Assembly (NCBI GenBank): GCA_015062305.1
Contig: SUUX01000001.1
Span: 90,808 to 154,807, forward strand
Direction: 5' to 3'
Source of the DNA: Alphaproteobacteria bacterium
GTDB taxonomy: Bacteria > Pseudomonadota > Alphaproteobacteria > RF32 > CAG-239
DNA: 64,000 bases
Position 1 is the first letter of the stretch; each line of letters begins with the position of its first letter. The notes beneath the pieces are model-generated. The model had not been told where the DNA came from and did no database searches. It worked only from the letters and a program-made list of their open reading frames with translations. Position numbers and translations under genes: made by a program. Below are positions 26,088-34,164 of this stretch, piece after piece.

Positions 26088-26101
26088 ATTATAGCTCCTT
26101 T

Positions 26102-26893
26102 TTATAAATCTAGTTGCATACAATCATAGGCAGGAAAAACATTTTTTGGGGTACGCAAATCAACAATTTGGTAGTCGCATTCACTGGCCATATGGTTAAG
26201 AATAGTTTTCTGAGGTTTTATCATATCTATATATTGTAGTACTTCTTCCAAACTGGCGTGATATCTGGTGCCATTGGGAGTGGTTAATGGCATAATTAGT
26301 AATTTTATCTTTTTTGATTGCAATAATTTGATTGTTGAAGATGGCAACCATTTGAAATCTGCAATATGAGCAACTTCACCATCATTAAACAGATATCCAT
26401 TTGAAGGAACATTATGCCCACAAAGTTTTAGGGGTGTTATTTTAACATCGTGGATAAAAAACTCGTGATTACATTTGATTTTATGAGCAACAAGACACGG
26501 TGAACTGATAACATCTTTTATTGTTTGGGAATCTGTTATCAAGTAACTGAAACGTGTTTTGATATCTTTTAGAGTTTTGTCTGTTGCATATATATCTAAA
26601 TTAGAAAGATTTATACGATTTATTTCTCTCAAATCATCAATTCCGTGCAAGTGATCTGCGTGAGCATGAGTATACAAAACAGCATCTAACCTATTAATTT
26701 GATTGTCTAAAAGTTGCTGACGCAAATCTGGAGAAGTATCTACTAAAATCTCTGTACCATCAAAGTTATAATAAGTGCCAATGCGATGACGAATATTTTT
26801 TGGATTAGAAGCATCACAAAAACCCCAGCCATTGCTGAGAGACGGAACTCCTGAAGCGGCACCTGCCCCCATTATAATTACTTTTGTTGACAT
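26102..26893 (-). CDS. MBL-fold metallo-hydrolase (PhnP-like)
   Basis: The 263-aa hydrolase carries the metallo-beta-lactamase signature 'THAHADHLHGIDDL' (near residue 75), an N-terminal 'GAGAASGVPSLSNGWGFCDA' typical of the PhnP-like group, then 'CGHNVPSNGYLF', 'HIADFKW' and 'TILNHMASECDY' supplying further metal ligands. PhnP-type enzymes open cyclic phosphodiesters. Alphaproteobacteria commonly encode this group directly after tatD, as here. Its 5' end overlaps tatD by 16 nt. A nucleotide or sugar-phosphate substrate is possible but not shown. Confidence 0.88.
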   Translation of the reverse strand: MSTKVIIMGAGAASGVPSLSNGWGFCDASNPKNIRHRIGTYYNFDGTEILVDTSPDLRQQLLDNQINRLDAVLYTHAHADHLHGIDDLREINRINLSNLDIYATDKTLKDIKTRFSYLITDSQTIKDVISSPCLVAHKIKCNHEFFIHDVKITPLKLCGHNVPSNGYLFNDGEVAHIADFKWLPSSTIKLLQSKKIKLLIMPLTTPNGTRYHASLEEVLQYIDMIKPQKTILNHMASECDYQIVDLRTPKNVFPAYDCMQLDL

Positions 26894-27687
26894 TCAAACT
26901 CTCTCCGTCCCTTGTCGCTGGCCTTACGAAACAGATTGCAGAAATTATCTGAGGTTATTTGAGCTATTTTTTCAAATGGTAACTCTCTGATTTGAGCGAG
27001 CTTTTCTGCCGTGTATCTGACAAATGCAGGTTCATTACGGTGACCGCGCTCTGGTATTGGCGCCAAAAAAGGAGAATCGGTTTCAACCAGTATTCTGTCC
27101 AACGGTATTTGAGCAAAAATATCTCTTAGTTCGCTACATTTATTGAAGGTTATCATCCCTGATGCAGAAAGATAAAAACCTATTGATAGTGCAAATTTAG
27201 CTAATTTTTCTGATGAACTAAAACAATGTATAACACCTTGGAATGCTTGTTGCTTATATGCTTCACCCAAAATATTAATCATATCATCATCTGATTCTCG
27301 ATTATGAATAATCAGAGGCAAGCCGGTTTGTTGGGCGGCCTTGATGTGTTCTTTTAAGAGCTTTATTTGCAAATCTCTTGGAGAGTAGTCATAGTAGTAG
27401 TCTAACCCTGTTTCTCCGATACCAATAACTTTTTTATGAGCAGTTTTGGCAATTATCTCATCTGCTGTCAGATCCGGATATTCTTCAGCGTTGTGGGGAT
27501 GAACTCCTACAGCTGTATATACAAAAGGGTATTGTTCTGAAAGAGCCAATTGGTTATCTAGCTCTTTGATATTATTTCCGGCATTGAGTATCATATTCAC
27601 ACCACATTCGCGAGCACGTTTAATTATTTCGGCGGTTTCTCCTTCAAAATCATCAAAATCCAGGTGGCAATGACTATCTACTAACAT
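26878..27687 (-). CDS. TatD family metal-dependent hydrolase
   Basis: This 269-aa TIM-barrel hydrolase has the N-terminal HxH metal motif in 'LVDSHCHLDFDDF', 'AVGVHPHNAEEY', 'GIGETGLDYYYDYSPRDLQ', 'IIHNRESDDDM', 'GVIHCFSSS' and 'ILVETDSPFLAP', all diagnostic for TatD/YcfH. These enzymes are divalent-metal-dependent deoxyribonucleases or phosphoesterases implicated in DNA processing. It starts 10 nt after holB and overlaps the MBL gene. The holB-tatD-MBL order is a standard alphaproteobacterial arrangement, although metG, often between holB and tatD, is placed elsewhere here. Confidence 0.94.
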   Translation of the reverse strand: MLVDSHCHLDFDDFEGETAEIIKRARECGVNMILNAGNNIKELDNQLALSEQYPFVYTAVGVHPHNAEEYPDLTADEIIAKTAHKKVIGIGETGLDYYYDYSPRDLQIKLLKEHIKAAQQTGLPLIIHNRESDDDMINILGEAYKQQAFQGVIHCFSSSEKLAKFALSIGFYLSASGMITFNKCSELRDIFAQIPLDRILVETDSPFLAPIPERGHRNEPAFVRYTAEKLAQIRELPFEKIAQITSDNFCNLFRKASDKGRREFECQQK

Positions 27688-27697
27688 AAAATTCCTC

Positions 27698-28753
27698 TTA
27701 TATTTGTTTACACATATTTGATATAATATTTATTAAAGCTTGTTTTTTATCTAAATTCAAGCCCTCTACTTCAGAAAATGTCTTTATGGCATAACTCCAA
27801 CAATCTGCTGTTTCTACAACTTTTGTCGTATTTTTAGCGTGTTCACTCAAAAATTTTAACAAAAGCTCTTGGGTTAAATAATAGCTATCTTCACCGGATG
27901 TTGATTTGTTCACAAAATCAAGCAACTCAGATAAACTAAAATTGGTGCCTCTGGCAACCAAAGAACAAATGGCGTCATAACAATCTGCAGCGTTATTATC
28001 AACATAGCTTATAGCCTTGCCGATGCTACCAGATGAAATAGCGGTGACTTTTTTGATATTGGCTTCAGAAATATCCGGACGATATCTGCGTAAAAGGCTG
28101 GCAACCTCGTTGTCTTTTAGCGGTTTGAGTTCAAGTTTGGCGCATCTGGAACGAATTGTTGGCAACAAGCGATTAGGATTGTGAGAAATCAATACCATTA
28201 GGGTCTTGTATGGCGGCTCTTCCAATATTTTTAGCACCGCATTGGCGGCTGCGGAGTTCATATCATCTACACTGTCTATAATTACAACACGCCAGCCATC
28301 TCCTGATGAGCGACGAGACAAAAAATCATTGATGGTTCTAACATCATCAACTCTAATATATGCAGATTTTTTGAGTTCTTTTAGCTCTTCCGGACTAAGA
28401 TTATCTCCTTCTTTAATGGCTTTGAGAATTTTTTTACGGTCTGTATCGGTGTAGTCTCGTTGTAAAATCTTAAAATCCGGGTGAGCATTACCGGCTATGA
28501 GCTTATAGGCTTGAGAAGAAGGAGATACCTCAAGAGAGTTATATTGTTCTGGCTTGGTCTCGTCTGCGTGGAGAACAAAACGAGCTAATCGATATGCAAA
28601 TGTGGCTTTGCCTATTCCTTGTATTCCGGTGATGAGCCATGAGTTATGCAAAGATTTGTTTTGCCAACATCTTAAAAATAGTTGTTCTGCCTCTGAGTGA
28701 CCTAAGAGAAAGGTATTACATTGCGGGTCTGTAGAAGCAATATCTGTGGCCAT
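27698..28753 (-). CDS. holB: DNA polymerase III subunit delta'
   Basis: Delta' is part of the clamp loader that places the sliding clamp at primed DNA. The 351-aa protein has an AAA+ N-terminus with 'NSWLITGIQGIGKATFAYRLARFVL'. Ala follows the P-loop Lys in place of Ser/Thr, as is common in delta', which does not hydrolyse ATP. 'VVIIDSVDDMNSAAANAVLKILEEPP' and the sensor-like 'ISHNPNRLLPTIRSRC' follow. The track start at 28840 lies inside tmk; the ATG at 28753 with GGGGA upstream is chosen. It follows tmk by 2 nt, the common tmk-holB pairing. Confidence 0.92.
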   Translation of the reverse strand: MATDIASTDPQCNTFLLGHSEAEQLFLRCWQNKSLHNSWLITGIQGIGKATFAYRLARFVLHADETKPEQYNSLEVSPSSQAYKLIAGNAHPDFKILQRDYTDTDRKKILKAIKEGDNLSPEELKELKKSAYIRVDDVRTINDFLSRRSSGDGWRVVIIDSVDDMNSAAANAVLKILEEPPYKTLMVLISHNPNRLLPTIRSRCAKLELKPLKDNEVASLLRRYRPDISEANIKKVTAISSGSIGKAISYVDNNAADCYDAICSLVARGTNFSLSELLDFVNKSTSGEDSYYLTQELLLKFLSEHAKNTTKVVETADCWSYAIKTFSEVEGLNLDKKQALINIISNMCKQI

Positions 28754-28755
28754 AA

Positions 28756-29400
28756 CTAAATCCCCAAGCGTTTGTTTATTTCTTTTATAATCTCTTGATG
28801 CAATGATTCTATGCTTTGATTGGCATCTATAACAACACAACGTTCTGGTTCTGAGGCAGCAATTTCCAGATATCCTTGACGCAGACGTTTATGAAAAGAA
28901 ATGTCTACATTTTCAAAACGAACTTCTTTTACAGCAGCAGAGGCTGCCCGATTGAGAGATCTTTTGATTCCTATTTCGGGATCAATATCTAAAATTATAG
29001 TCAAATCAGGCTTAAAGTTACCAACGGAAATCTCATATAAATTATGCAAATCAGGCAAAGAAACCCGACCATTGTGTCCATAATACTGATATGCTTTGGT
29101 TGAATCGGCAAACCTGTCGCTTATAACCCATTGTCCTTTTTCTAGCGCCGGCCATATCTTTTTGGTCAGATGGATTCGACGGTCGGCAAAAAACAGCATA
29201 GCCTCAGATTTGGCATCCATTTTATCGACATCTCCGGTGAGAAGAATACGACGTAGCTCTTGTCCGAGAGGTGTTCCTCCTGGTTCTTTGGTGGTGATTA
29301 CATCTTTACCTTTTACTTTAAGATACTCTTCCAGTAACTTGATTTGAGTGGATTTTCCACTACCATCACCACCCTCAAATGTAATAAACTTACCTTGCAT
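28756..29400 (-). CDS. tmk: Thymidylate kinase
   Basis: Thymidylate kinase converts dTMP to dTDP in dTTP synthesis. The 214-aa enzyme has the P-loop 'FEGGDGSGKSTQIKLLEEYL', the DR(Y/F) motif 'VISDRFADSTKAYQ' and 'LTIILDIDPEIGIKR'. A lid-region segment 'AASAAVKEVRFENVDISFHKRLRQGY' completes the family pattern at normal length. Its start overlaps the dacA-type stop by 1 nt and holB follows 2 nt after its stop, so peptidoglycan, nucleotide and replication genes share one transcript. Confidence 0.96.
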   Translation of the reverse strand: MQGKFITFEGGDGSGKSTQIKLLEEYLKVKGKDVITTKEPGGTPLGQELRRILLTGDVDKMDAKSEAMLFFADRRIHLTKKIWPALEKGQWVISDRFADSTKAYQYYGHNGRVSLPDLHNLYEISVGNFKPDLTIILDIDPEIGIKRSLNRAASAAVKEVRFENVDISFHKRLRQGYLEIAASEPERCVVIDANQSIESLHQEIIKEINKRLGI

Positions 29401-30551
29401 TATTCTGAACCCAATAAAAGATAGCTTATATTTTTGCGAATTCTTCCAAACAGACCAACTTCTGCCACATCTGCTGCTGCAATTAACGGAATTTCAACTG
29501 TTGGCTGATTGGGAATTTCGACTTTTACAACACCGAGTTGCTGTCCCTTTTTGACCGGAGCTTTAACCGGTTTGTCGTAAGAAGCCTTGAGTTTTACATC
29601 ATTCTTTTGGTTGCGTTTGAGAGTGCGCACCACATCTTCGGAAACAACCATAGAAACATCGGGTTGAACACCATACCAAACAGGAATATCTGCCACCTTA
29701 TGTCCCTTGTTTAGAAGTTTATAATTATTAAACTCCCTAAAGCCCCAGCTCATTATTCTTTCGGCCTCTTCTGAGCGTTCTTTGTTTGAATTTAGGCCTG
29801 TCATAACCCCAATCAGACGGCGACCGTCTTTTTTGGCAGACGCTGTCAAGCAATATCCGGCTTCTTCTGTGTGGCCTGTCTTTAGGCCATCGGCATAGGG
29901 CATGCTGTATAACAACGGGTTACGGTTGCCTTGACGAATATTACGATAAACAAACTCTTTCATAGAAAAAAGATGATAGTATTGCGGATATTCTGAGATA
30001 ATTCTGCGTGATAATTTTGCCAAATCTTCTACAGACATTCGATGGTCCGGATGAGGAAGCCCTGTGGCATTGGCAAAATGAGAATTGGTTAGACCAATCT
30101 CTTGAGCTTTGGCATTCATGTCTGCGGCAAAGTCTTCTTCTGTTCCGGCAAGATTTTCGGCAACAACAATACATGCATCATTACCAGATTGAATGATGAT
30201 GCCTTTTAGCAAATCTTCTACTCTAACTTTGTCACCGATGGCCAAAAACATGGTAGACCCACCACTGGCAGCACCGCCTTTGCGCCATGCGTTTTCGCTT
30301 ACGGTAAATGTATCATCTAAAGATAGTGTGCCATCTCCAAGTTTGTTGAACAACATATAAACAGTCATCAATTTGCTCATTGATGCCGGAGGTATCATTT
30401 TTTCGGCATCTTTGGTATGAAGATATTGGCCGGTATCATAGTCCATTAAAATAAGATTGCGAGCCTTGGTTTCAATGGATTGCGCATGAGTGGCAGAAAA
30501 AACAAAGCCACAAAACGCTATGGACGAAAGTAATTTTGAAGAAAGTTTCAT
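29400..30551 (-). CDS. dacA: D-alanyl-D-alanine carboxypeptidase (PBP5/6 type)
   Basis: This 383-aa low-molecular-mass penicillin-binding protein trims the terminal D-Ala from peptidoglycan stem peptides. It has a signal peptide (about 1-23), SxxK in 'PPASMSKLMTVYML' (catalytic Ser near residue 58), SxN as 'IQSGNDACI', and KTG in 'DGLKTGHTEEAGYC'. A C-terminal beta-rich PBP5_C domain ends in a short amphipathic segment that usually peripherally anchors the enzyme. It lies between rlpA and tmk. The dacA symbol denotes the PBP5/6 group; which paralogue is not determinable. Confidence 0.94.
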   Translation of the reverse strand: MKLSSKLLSSIAFCGFVFSATHAQSIETKARNLILMDYDTGQYLHTKDAEKMIPPASMSKLMTVYMLFNKLGDGTLSLDDTFTVSENAWRKGGAASGGSTMFLAIGDKVRVEDLLKGIIIQSGNDACIVVAENLAGTEEDFAADMNAKAQEIGLTNSHFANATGLPHPDHRMSVEDLAKLSRRIISEYPQYYHLFSMKEFVYRNIRQGNRNPLLYSMPYADGLKTGHTEEAGYCLTASAKKDGRRLIGVMTGLNSNKERSEEAERIMSWGFREFNNYKLLNKGHKVADIPVWYGVQPDVSMVVSEDVVRTLKRNQKNDVKLKASYDKPVKAPVKKGQQLGVVKVEIPNQPTVEIPLIAAADVAEVGLFGRIRKNISYLLLGSE

Positions 30552-30568
30552 ATCAGACCTCTATTTGT

Positions 30569-31447
30569 TTAATCTTGGACAACAGCTGCGTTATATATAC
30601 CGTGATGTTTTACTTGAGCCAGAGCTACTTCGGCTTCTTTTTTGTGAGCAAACGGGCCGACTCTTACGCGGTAGAAAAGTTGGCCATCTATTGTTACATA
30701 ATAAATATTTGTGGTGCCTACATCTTTGAGCTGCGAACTCAGATTTTTGGCTGCGGTCTCTTTGGTATAGGCTCCGGCCTGTACAAACCAACTACCTTTA
30801 GGATATGGTTTGATAGAATTGGAGTTTAAGTATCCGGCTCCAATCAGGTGCAACGGCTTTACATCTTGTGCTGTTTTTACGGTTTGTTTGGCAGATGATG
30901 CCTTGAGTATGGTTTTGCTGCTACCCCCGTTTAAAAGAGCTTCTTTAAGTTGACGGCTTTCTTCAGCCATTATTTCGACACGAACTTTGGCTGTGCCTTG
31001 TGTCTGATAACCCAAAAGTTGAGCTCCGCGTTTGGATATATCAATAATGCGATTCTTGGCGTATGGACCTCTGTCGTTTACTCGCAAAACAAGTGAGCGA
31101 CCATTCTCTAAATTTGTTACCTTAACAATGCTTGGTAGAGGCAGTGTTCTGTGTGCCGCGGTGAGTGCATGCATATCATAGTGTTCGCCGTTGGCTGTTT
31201 TTTTGGCATGAAAATCTTCACCATACCATGAGGCAATACCAACTTCTGAATAGTTGTAGTCTTCTTTGGGATAATACCATTTGCCCATAATCTTATAGGG
31301 TTTACCAACTTTGTAGCTTCCGCCCTGCCCCATTATGGTTTGAGCCTGTGAATATTTGCCATTTATGCGGCCATAGGTGCAGGCATTTAGCAAAAGACCA
31401 ATGCCCACAAGCATTACAGTTAGTAGAATCGGTTTATTATTCGTCAT
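30569..31447 (-). CDS. rlpA: Septal ring lytic transglycosylase RlpA family lipoprotein
   Basis: The 292-aa lipoprotein has lipobox 'LLLNACTYG' (Cys near 23) and a DPBB/RlpA domain with 'GIASWYGEDFHAKKTANGE', the catalytic Asp/His context 'LTAAHRTLPLPSIVKVTNLENG' and 'RVNDRGPYAKNRIIDIS'. A C-terminal SPOR domain ('SWFVQAGAYTKETA', 'YYVTIDGQLFYRVRVGPF') binds denuded septal peptidoglycan. RlpA cleaves naked glycan strands during daughter-cell separation. It sits 18 nt upstream of the dacA start in the same operon. Confidence 0.95.
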   Translation of the reverse strand: MTNNKPILLTVMLVGIGLLLNACTYGRINGKYSQAQTIMGQGGSYKVGKPYKIMGKWYYPKEDYNYSEVGIASWYGEDFHAKKTANGEHYDMHALTAAHRTLPLPSIVKVTNLENGRSLVLRVNDRGPYAKNRIIDISKRGAQLLGYQTQGTAKVRVEIMAEESRQLKEALLNGGSSKTILKASSAKQTVKTAQDVKPLHLIGAGYLNSNSIKPYPKGSWFVQAGAYTKETAAKNLSSQLKDVGTTNIYYVTIDGQLFYRVRVGPFAHKKEAEVALAQVKHHGIYNAAVVQD

Positions 31448-31513
31448 TTATTCTCTCAAAATCGTTTTTTACTGACGAACAAGTTATACTGTTTTTAAGA
31501 CTTCGTAAAGCGT

Positions 31514-32797
31514 TTAATTATGCTTGTGTAATTTTCTTTGCGGAACCGGAACAGAAAAACCAATATTGGGATTATAATTCTTAATTTTTTGCAACAATCT
31601 ATAATCCGGATAGCCGTCTGCCGTTAGCTTGGCGGCTTGTTGCACCTTTTTGATGGCTTCTCTGGTTTGAGAACCCAGTTGTCCGTCTTCTTCCAACTTA
31701 AACCACCCTAATTTGTTTATAAATGATTGAAGAAGGATAATATCATCTGTGCGCAAACGTGTTGCCGGATCTTTATATATAGGTTTCCATTCTTTATTTG
31801 ATGATATATAATCAGAAAGGATTCCTATGGCTAAGGCATAATTCTCCGATCGGTTCCACTTCATTATAATATGAAAATTGTTAAACACCAGATATGCTTT
31901 GCCTTTTTTGCCCTCAGGGGTTATTACGGCTCCTTGTATATCATCATCTAGCTTGATAACACTATAATCTTTGTTTTTGAGACCAATCTTTTTCCATTCC
32001 TTAACGGATTTGTTCTTGTTACGCCCTGTTTGAGAAAAATCAAAATTCCACGGCAGGCTGACTTCAATACCCCATGGTTCTGATTGTTTCCACCCAATAG
32101 AACTGAGATAATTTGCAGCCGAAGCCGCAGCATCTTCAAAAGAGTGCCAAATATCTATTTTTCCGTCTTGAGTATAATCTACTGCATAGGCATTAAAAGT
32201 GGATGGCATAAATTGAAAGTGTCCCATTGCACCAGCCCAAGACCCTTGCATTCTGGTGTAATCAACATCCCATGTGTCTATAATCTTTAAGGCCTCGTAT
32301 AGTTGAGATCTAAAAAACTTTGGTCTTCTGGTGTCATAGCTTAACATTGTTAAAGATGCAATAGTATTAAAACCTCCGAAATTTTGACCAAAATTGGTCT
32401 CAACGCCCCAAAATGCAGCCAAATATACCCCCGGAACGCCATATTTTTTCTCTATATCATCAAACAGAGGCTTCAATTCTTGATAATGTTTGCGGGCCTC
32501 TTCAACCCTACGTCTGGAAACAACCCTGTTAACATAGTCTGTTGATGTTAGTGCAAATTCTATTTGTTTGCGGTCTATCTTGACGACTTCTGGTGCCGGG
32601 TGATAAAAATCTTGAGCATAAACTTTTTCCAATGTTTGTTTGGATATCCCTTTTTGTAACATTTCAGACTTTAGTTCTTCTAGCCAGCACAGATATTCTT
32701 TGGGGGCAAAAGATGTGACACTGGCACATGCGGCTGTGCTTATACACAGAGCCAAAACCAAACCAGAAACCGATTGTGATAAAGACATTCTATACAA
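31514..32797 (-). CDS. Lytic murein transglycosylase (MltB family) with peptidoglycan-binding domain
   Basis: The 427-aa protein has a signal peptide with 'STAACASV' and an SLT_2/MltB domain. The catalytic Glu is in 'AAFWGVETNFGQNFGG', and 'GSWAGAMGHFQFMPSTFNAYAVDYTQDG' is diagnostic. A C-terminal PG_binding_1 domain ('DIILLQSFINKLGWFKLEEDGQLGSQTREAIKKVQ') is present. It cleaves MurNAc-GlcNAc bonds with 1,6-anhydro formation. It heads the minus-strand operon that continues rlpA-dacA-tmk-holB-tatD-MBL-DHH. A Cys near the signal end could make it a lipoprotein, though the lipobox is not clear. Confidence 0.92.
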   Translation of the reverse strand: MYRMSLSQSVSGLVLALCISTAACASVTSFAPKEYLCWLEELKSEMLQKGISKQTLEKVYAQDFYHPAPEVVKIDRKQIEFALTSTDYVNRVVSRRRVEEARKHYQELKPLFDDIEKKYGVPGVYLAAFWGVETNFGQNFGGFNTIASLTMLSYDTRRPKFFRSQLYEALKIIDTWDVDYTRMQGSWAGAMGHFQFMPSTFNAYAVDYTQDGKIDIWHSFEDAAASAANYLSSIGWKQSEPWGIEVSLPWNFDFSQTGRNKNKSVKEWKKIGLKNKDYSVIKLDDDIQGAVITPEGKKGKAYLVFNNFHIIMKWNRSENYALAIGILSDYISSNKEWKPIYKDPATRLRTDDIILLQSFINKLGWFKLEEDGQLGSQTREAIKKVQQAAKLTADGYPDYRLLQKIKNYNPNIGFSVPVPQRKLHKHN

Positions 32798-32878
32798 CTT
32801 TCAATAAACATTGTTATCGTATAATTAAATCATTTGTGTATAGTATTGCAAAGTTGTAAATAAATTATAAAAAAAAGC

Positions 32879-32907
32879 TTGACGATATGAAAACTTTAAG
32901 TTAAAAG
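32879..32907 (+). promoter_or_regulatory. Candidate promoter of the tRNA-Ser-like array
   Basis: TTGACG, a 17-nt spacer and TAAAAG lie about 28 nt before the first tRNA-Ser-like module. No equally good promoter was seen between module 2 and the intact tRNA, so one primary transcript may span all three units. Confidence 0.5.
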
Positions 32908-32934
32908 TCTTTTTCAGAACGGTAGTTTACCTAT

Positions 32935-33036
32935 GGAGAGGTGGCGAAAAGGTTTAATGCAGCGGTCTTGGAATCGCAGATGGCCGGAGGCCCAAACCGG
33001 AGAGGCAGAAACGGAGTTTCTGAGACGGTTTTCTCC
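32935..33036 (+). repeat. tRNA-Ser-like module 1 (tRNA 5' half plus unrelated hairpin 3' half)
   Basis: The first 36 nt resemble the 5' part of tRNA-Ser(TGA) (GGAGAGGTGGC...GCGGTCTTG), with changes in the D loop (GAAAAGG for AGAGCGG). From the anticodon loop onward it differs. GCGGT-cttgga-ATCGC can form an anticodon-like arm, and GGCC-gga-GGCC resembles a long variable arm. An extended arm CCG...CAGAAAC-gga-GTTTCTG...CGG follows. TTTTCTCC can close against GGAGAGG (five Watson-Crick and two G-U pairs). No CCA is encoded. A 24-nt AT-rich spacer separates it from module 2. Period to the next unit is 126 nt. Confidence 0.8.
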
Positions 33037-33060
33037 TTTGATTATTATAAATGCACCTAT

Positions 33061-33162
33061 GGAGAGGTGGCAGAGCGGTTTAATGCAGCGGTCTTGGAAT
33101 CGCAGATGGCCGGAGGCCCAAACCGGAGAAGCAGAAACGAAGTTTCTGAGACGGTTTTCTCC
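33061..33162 (+). repeat. tRNA-Ser-like module 2
   Basis: This copy matches module 1 except for a few bases. Its D-arm region is identical to the intact tRNA-Ser (GGCAGAGCGG). Its extended arm is CAGAAAC-gaa-GTTTCTG, so the loop and flanking purines change but the stem is kept. It is followed by a 24-nt spacer and then the intact tRNA-Ser 126 nt after its own start. ORFs called across 32914-33252 on both strands are translations of this repeat and are not considered genes. Confidence 0.8.
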
Positions 33163-33186
33163 TTTGATTATTATAAACACACCTAT

Positions 33187-33276
33187 GGAGAGGTGGCAGA
33201 GCGGTTTAATGCAGCGGTCTTGAAAACCGTCGAGGGGGCGACCCCTCCGTGAGTTCGAATCTCACTCTCTCCGCCA
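33187..33276 (+). tRNA. tRNA-Ser (anticodon TGA)
   Basis: The 90-nt class II tRNA folds fully. The acceptor is GGAGAGG/TCTCTCC, and the D arm has GG in the loop. The anticodon arm is GCGGT-CTTGAAA-ACCGT with TGA at 33221-33223. A long variable arm GAGGGGG-cga-CCCCTC and T arm with GTTCGAAT follow, then discriminator G and encoded CCA. It reads UCA (and wobble) serine codons. Confidence 0.96.
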
Positions 33277-33283
33277 ATATAAT

Positions 33284-33312
33284 AGCCCAACTATTATGGT
33301 TGGGCTTTTTTT
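33284..33312 (+). terminator. Intrinsic terminator of tRNA-Ser
   Basis: AGCCCAAC and GTTGGGCT form an 8-bp stem with a 7-nt loop, followed by a run of T. Confidence 0.92.
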
Positions 33313-33330
33313 GTTTCTATTTTCTATGGC

Positions 33331-33378
33331 GGAAACGTCTCAAACAGCGCTTGTCTTAAAGACAAGCTTGTTTTCGTC
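33331..33378. repeat. Extended palindrome downstream of tRNA-Ser
   Basis: GCTTGTCTT-a-AAGACAAGC forms a perfect 9-bp arm, and AAACA/TTGTTT flanks extend it. The left flank (GGAAACGTCTCAAAC) resembles the complement of the extended arm in the tRNA-Ser-like modules (AAACCGTCTCAGAAAC). The rest of 33277-33634 holds the terminator and the promoter of the next gene; no other feature was seen. Confidence 0.55.
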
Positions 33379-33425
33379 AATTTAAGAGATTGATTTTGTT
33401 AAATTTATATGAAAAGAAAAAAATA

Positions 33426-33454
33426 TTGCTTTGGTGATCAAAATGTGATATAAT
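33426..33454 (+). promoter_or_regulatory. Promoter of the 146-aa membrane protein gene
   Basis: TTGCTT, a 17-nt spacer and a consensus TATAAT lie upstream of the gene at 33635, leaving a long 5' leader of about 170 nt. Confidence 0.65.
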
Positions 33455-33634
33455 TAGCGTAAACAAAAAGCTATTGTGTTCTATTATTTGGTTAAAAGTT
33501 TTTCATAATTGTAATTTGAGGTTTTCCTTAAATTTTTGGTTATTGATTCTTTTTTTCAAGTAGTAGACACTTGCGCTTTTTGAAAAACAGACAATCAACA
33601 ATAAACTATTAACTCTTAACTCTCAACAACAATT

Positions 33635-34075
33635 ATGAAAAATTTACTATTGAAAGCACTATGGGTGTTGCTAAATTATCCTTCAGTGGCAATTTTAACG
33701 CTGGTAACAGTGATAGCATCAGCGATCCATCTGGTTTGTTATAATGACCAGAATGAAGCTTTGTGGACACAGGCATTGGGAGGCGCGGTGTGTATTACTT
33801 GGATACTCCTGGGTATCTTCCAAAGCATAGAAAGTGGGGATTTATATTGGAAAGGAACACAGACAATAATGTTCCTGTTGACGATATTAGTAGCCCTAAT
33901 ATCACTTGGATGCTATTTAAGTGGGAATAAGCACATGATATTCTCACAACTGGTGATTTATATGTCCCCAATATTGTATATGTTTACCTGCGTAACTGCA
34001 GCTATTTATGCAGCTGTTTATTGTGCATTAAAATTGCTGAAAAGATGGGTGAATGAAAAAACAGAGACCCTGTAA
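33635..34075 (+). CDS. Hypothetical four-helix membrane protein
   Basis: I do not recognise this 146-aa protein. It has four hydrophobic segments (about residues 10-34, 46-64, 76-94 and 103-134) joined by short loops, and a basic, hydrophilic C-terminus ('LLKRWVNEKTETL'). It therefore looks like a small integral inner-membrane protein. It is monocistronic, with a consensus promoter, a long leader and a strong terminator shared with the convergent gene. No ribosome binding site better than AT-rich sequence precedes the ATG. It sits in a stretch of lineage-specific small genes after tRNA-Ser. Confidence 0.65.
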   Translation: MKNLLLKALWVLLNYPSVAILTLVTVIASAIHLVCYNDQNEALWTQALGGAVCITWILLGIFQSIESGDLYWKGTQTIMFLLTILVALISLGCYLSGNKHMIFSQLVIYMSPILYMFTCVTAAIYAAVYCALKLLKRWVNEKTETL

Positions 34076-34081
34076 AATCTT

Positions 34082-34115
34082 AAATAACATCCTGTTGCAA
34101 AACAGGATGTTATTT
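34082..34115. terminator. Bidirectional intrinsic terminator
   Basis: AAATAACATCCTGTT and AACAGGATGTTATTT form a perfect 15-bp stem with a GCAA tetraloop. It serves the 146-aa gene and possibly the convergent 125-aa gene. Confidence 0.9.
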
Positions 34116-34164
34116 ATTTTCTATCTTATCATAAATCATCTCTTTAATGATAGATGAAAAATGG

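Noticed and set aside
32914-33252. ORFs on both strands (88, 96 and 103 aa) across the tRNA-Ser-like repeat
   Set aside because: They are translations of the 126-bp repeat and tRNA; residues simply repeat with the DNA period and no codon-like signal or ribosome binding site is present.
32935-33276. CRISPR array at the 126-bp repeat
   Set aside because: Repeat units are over 100 nt, spacers are nearly identical and AT-rich, and no cas genes are nearby.
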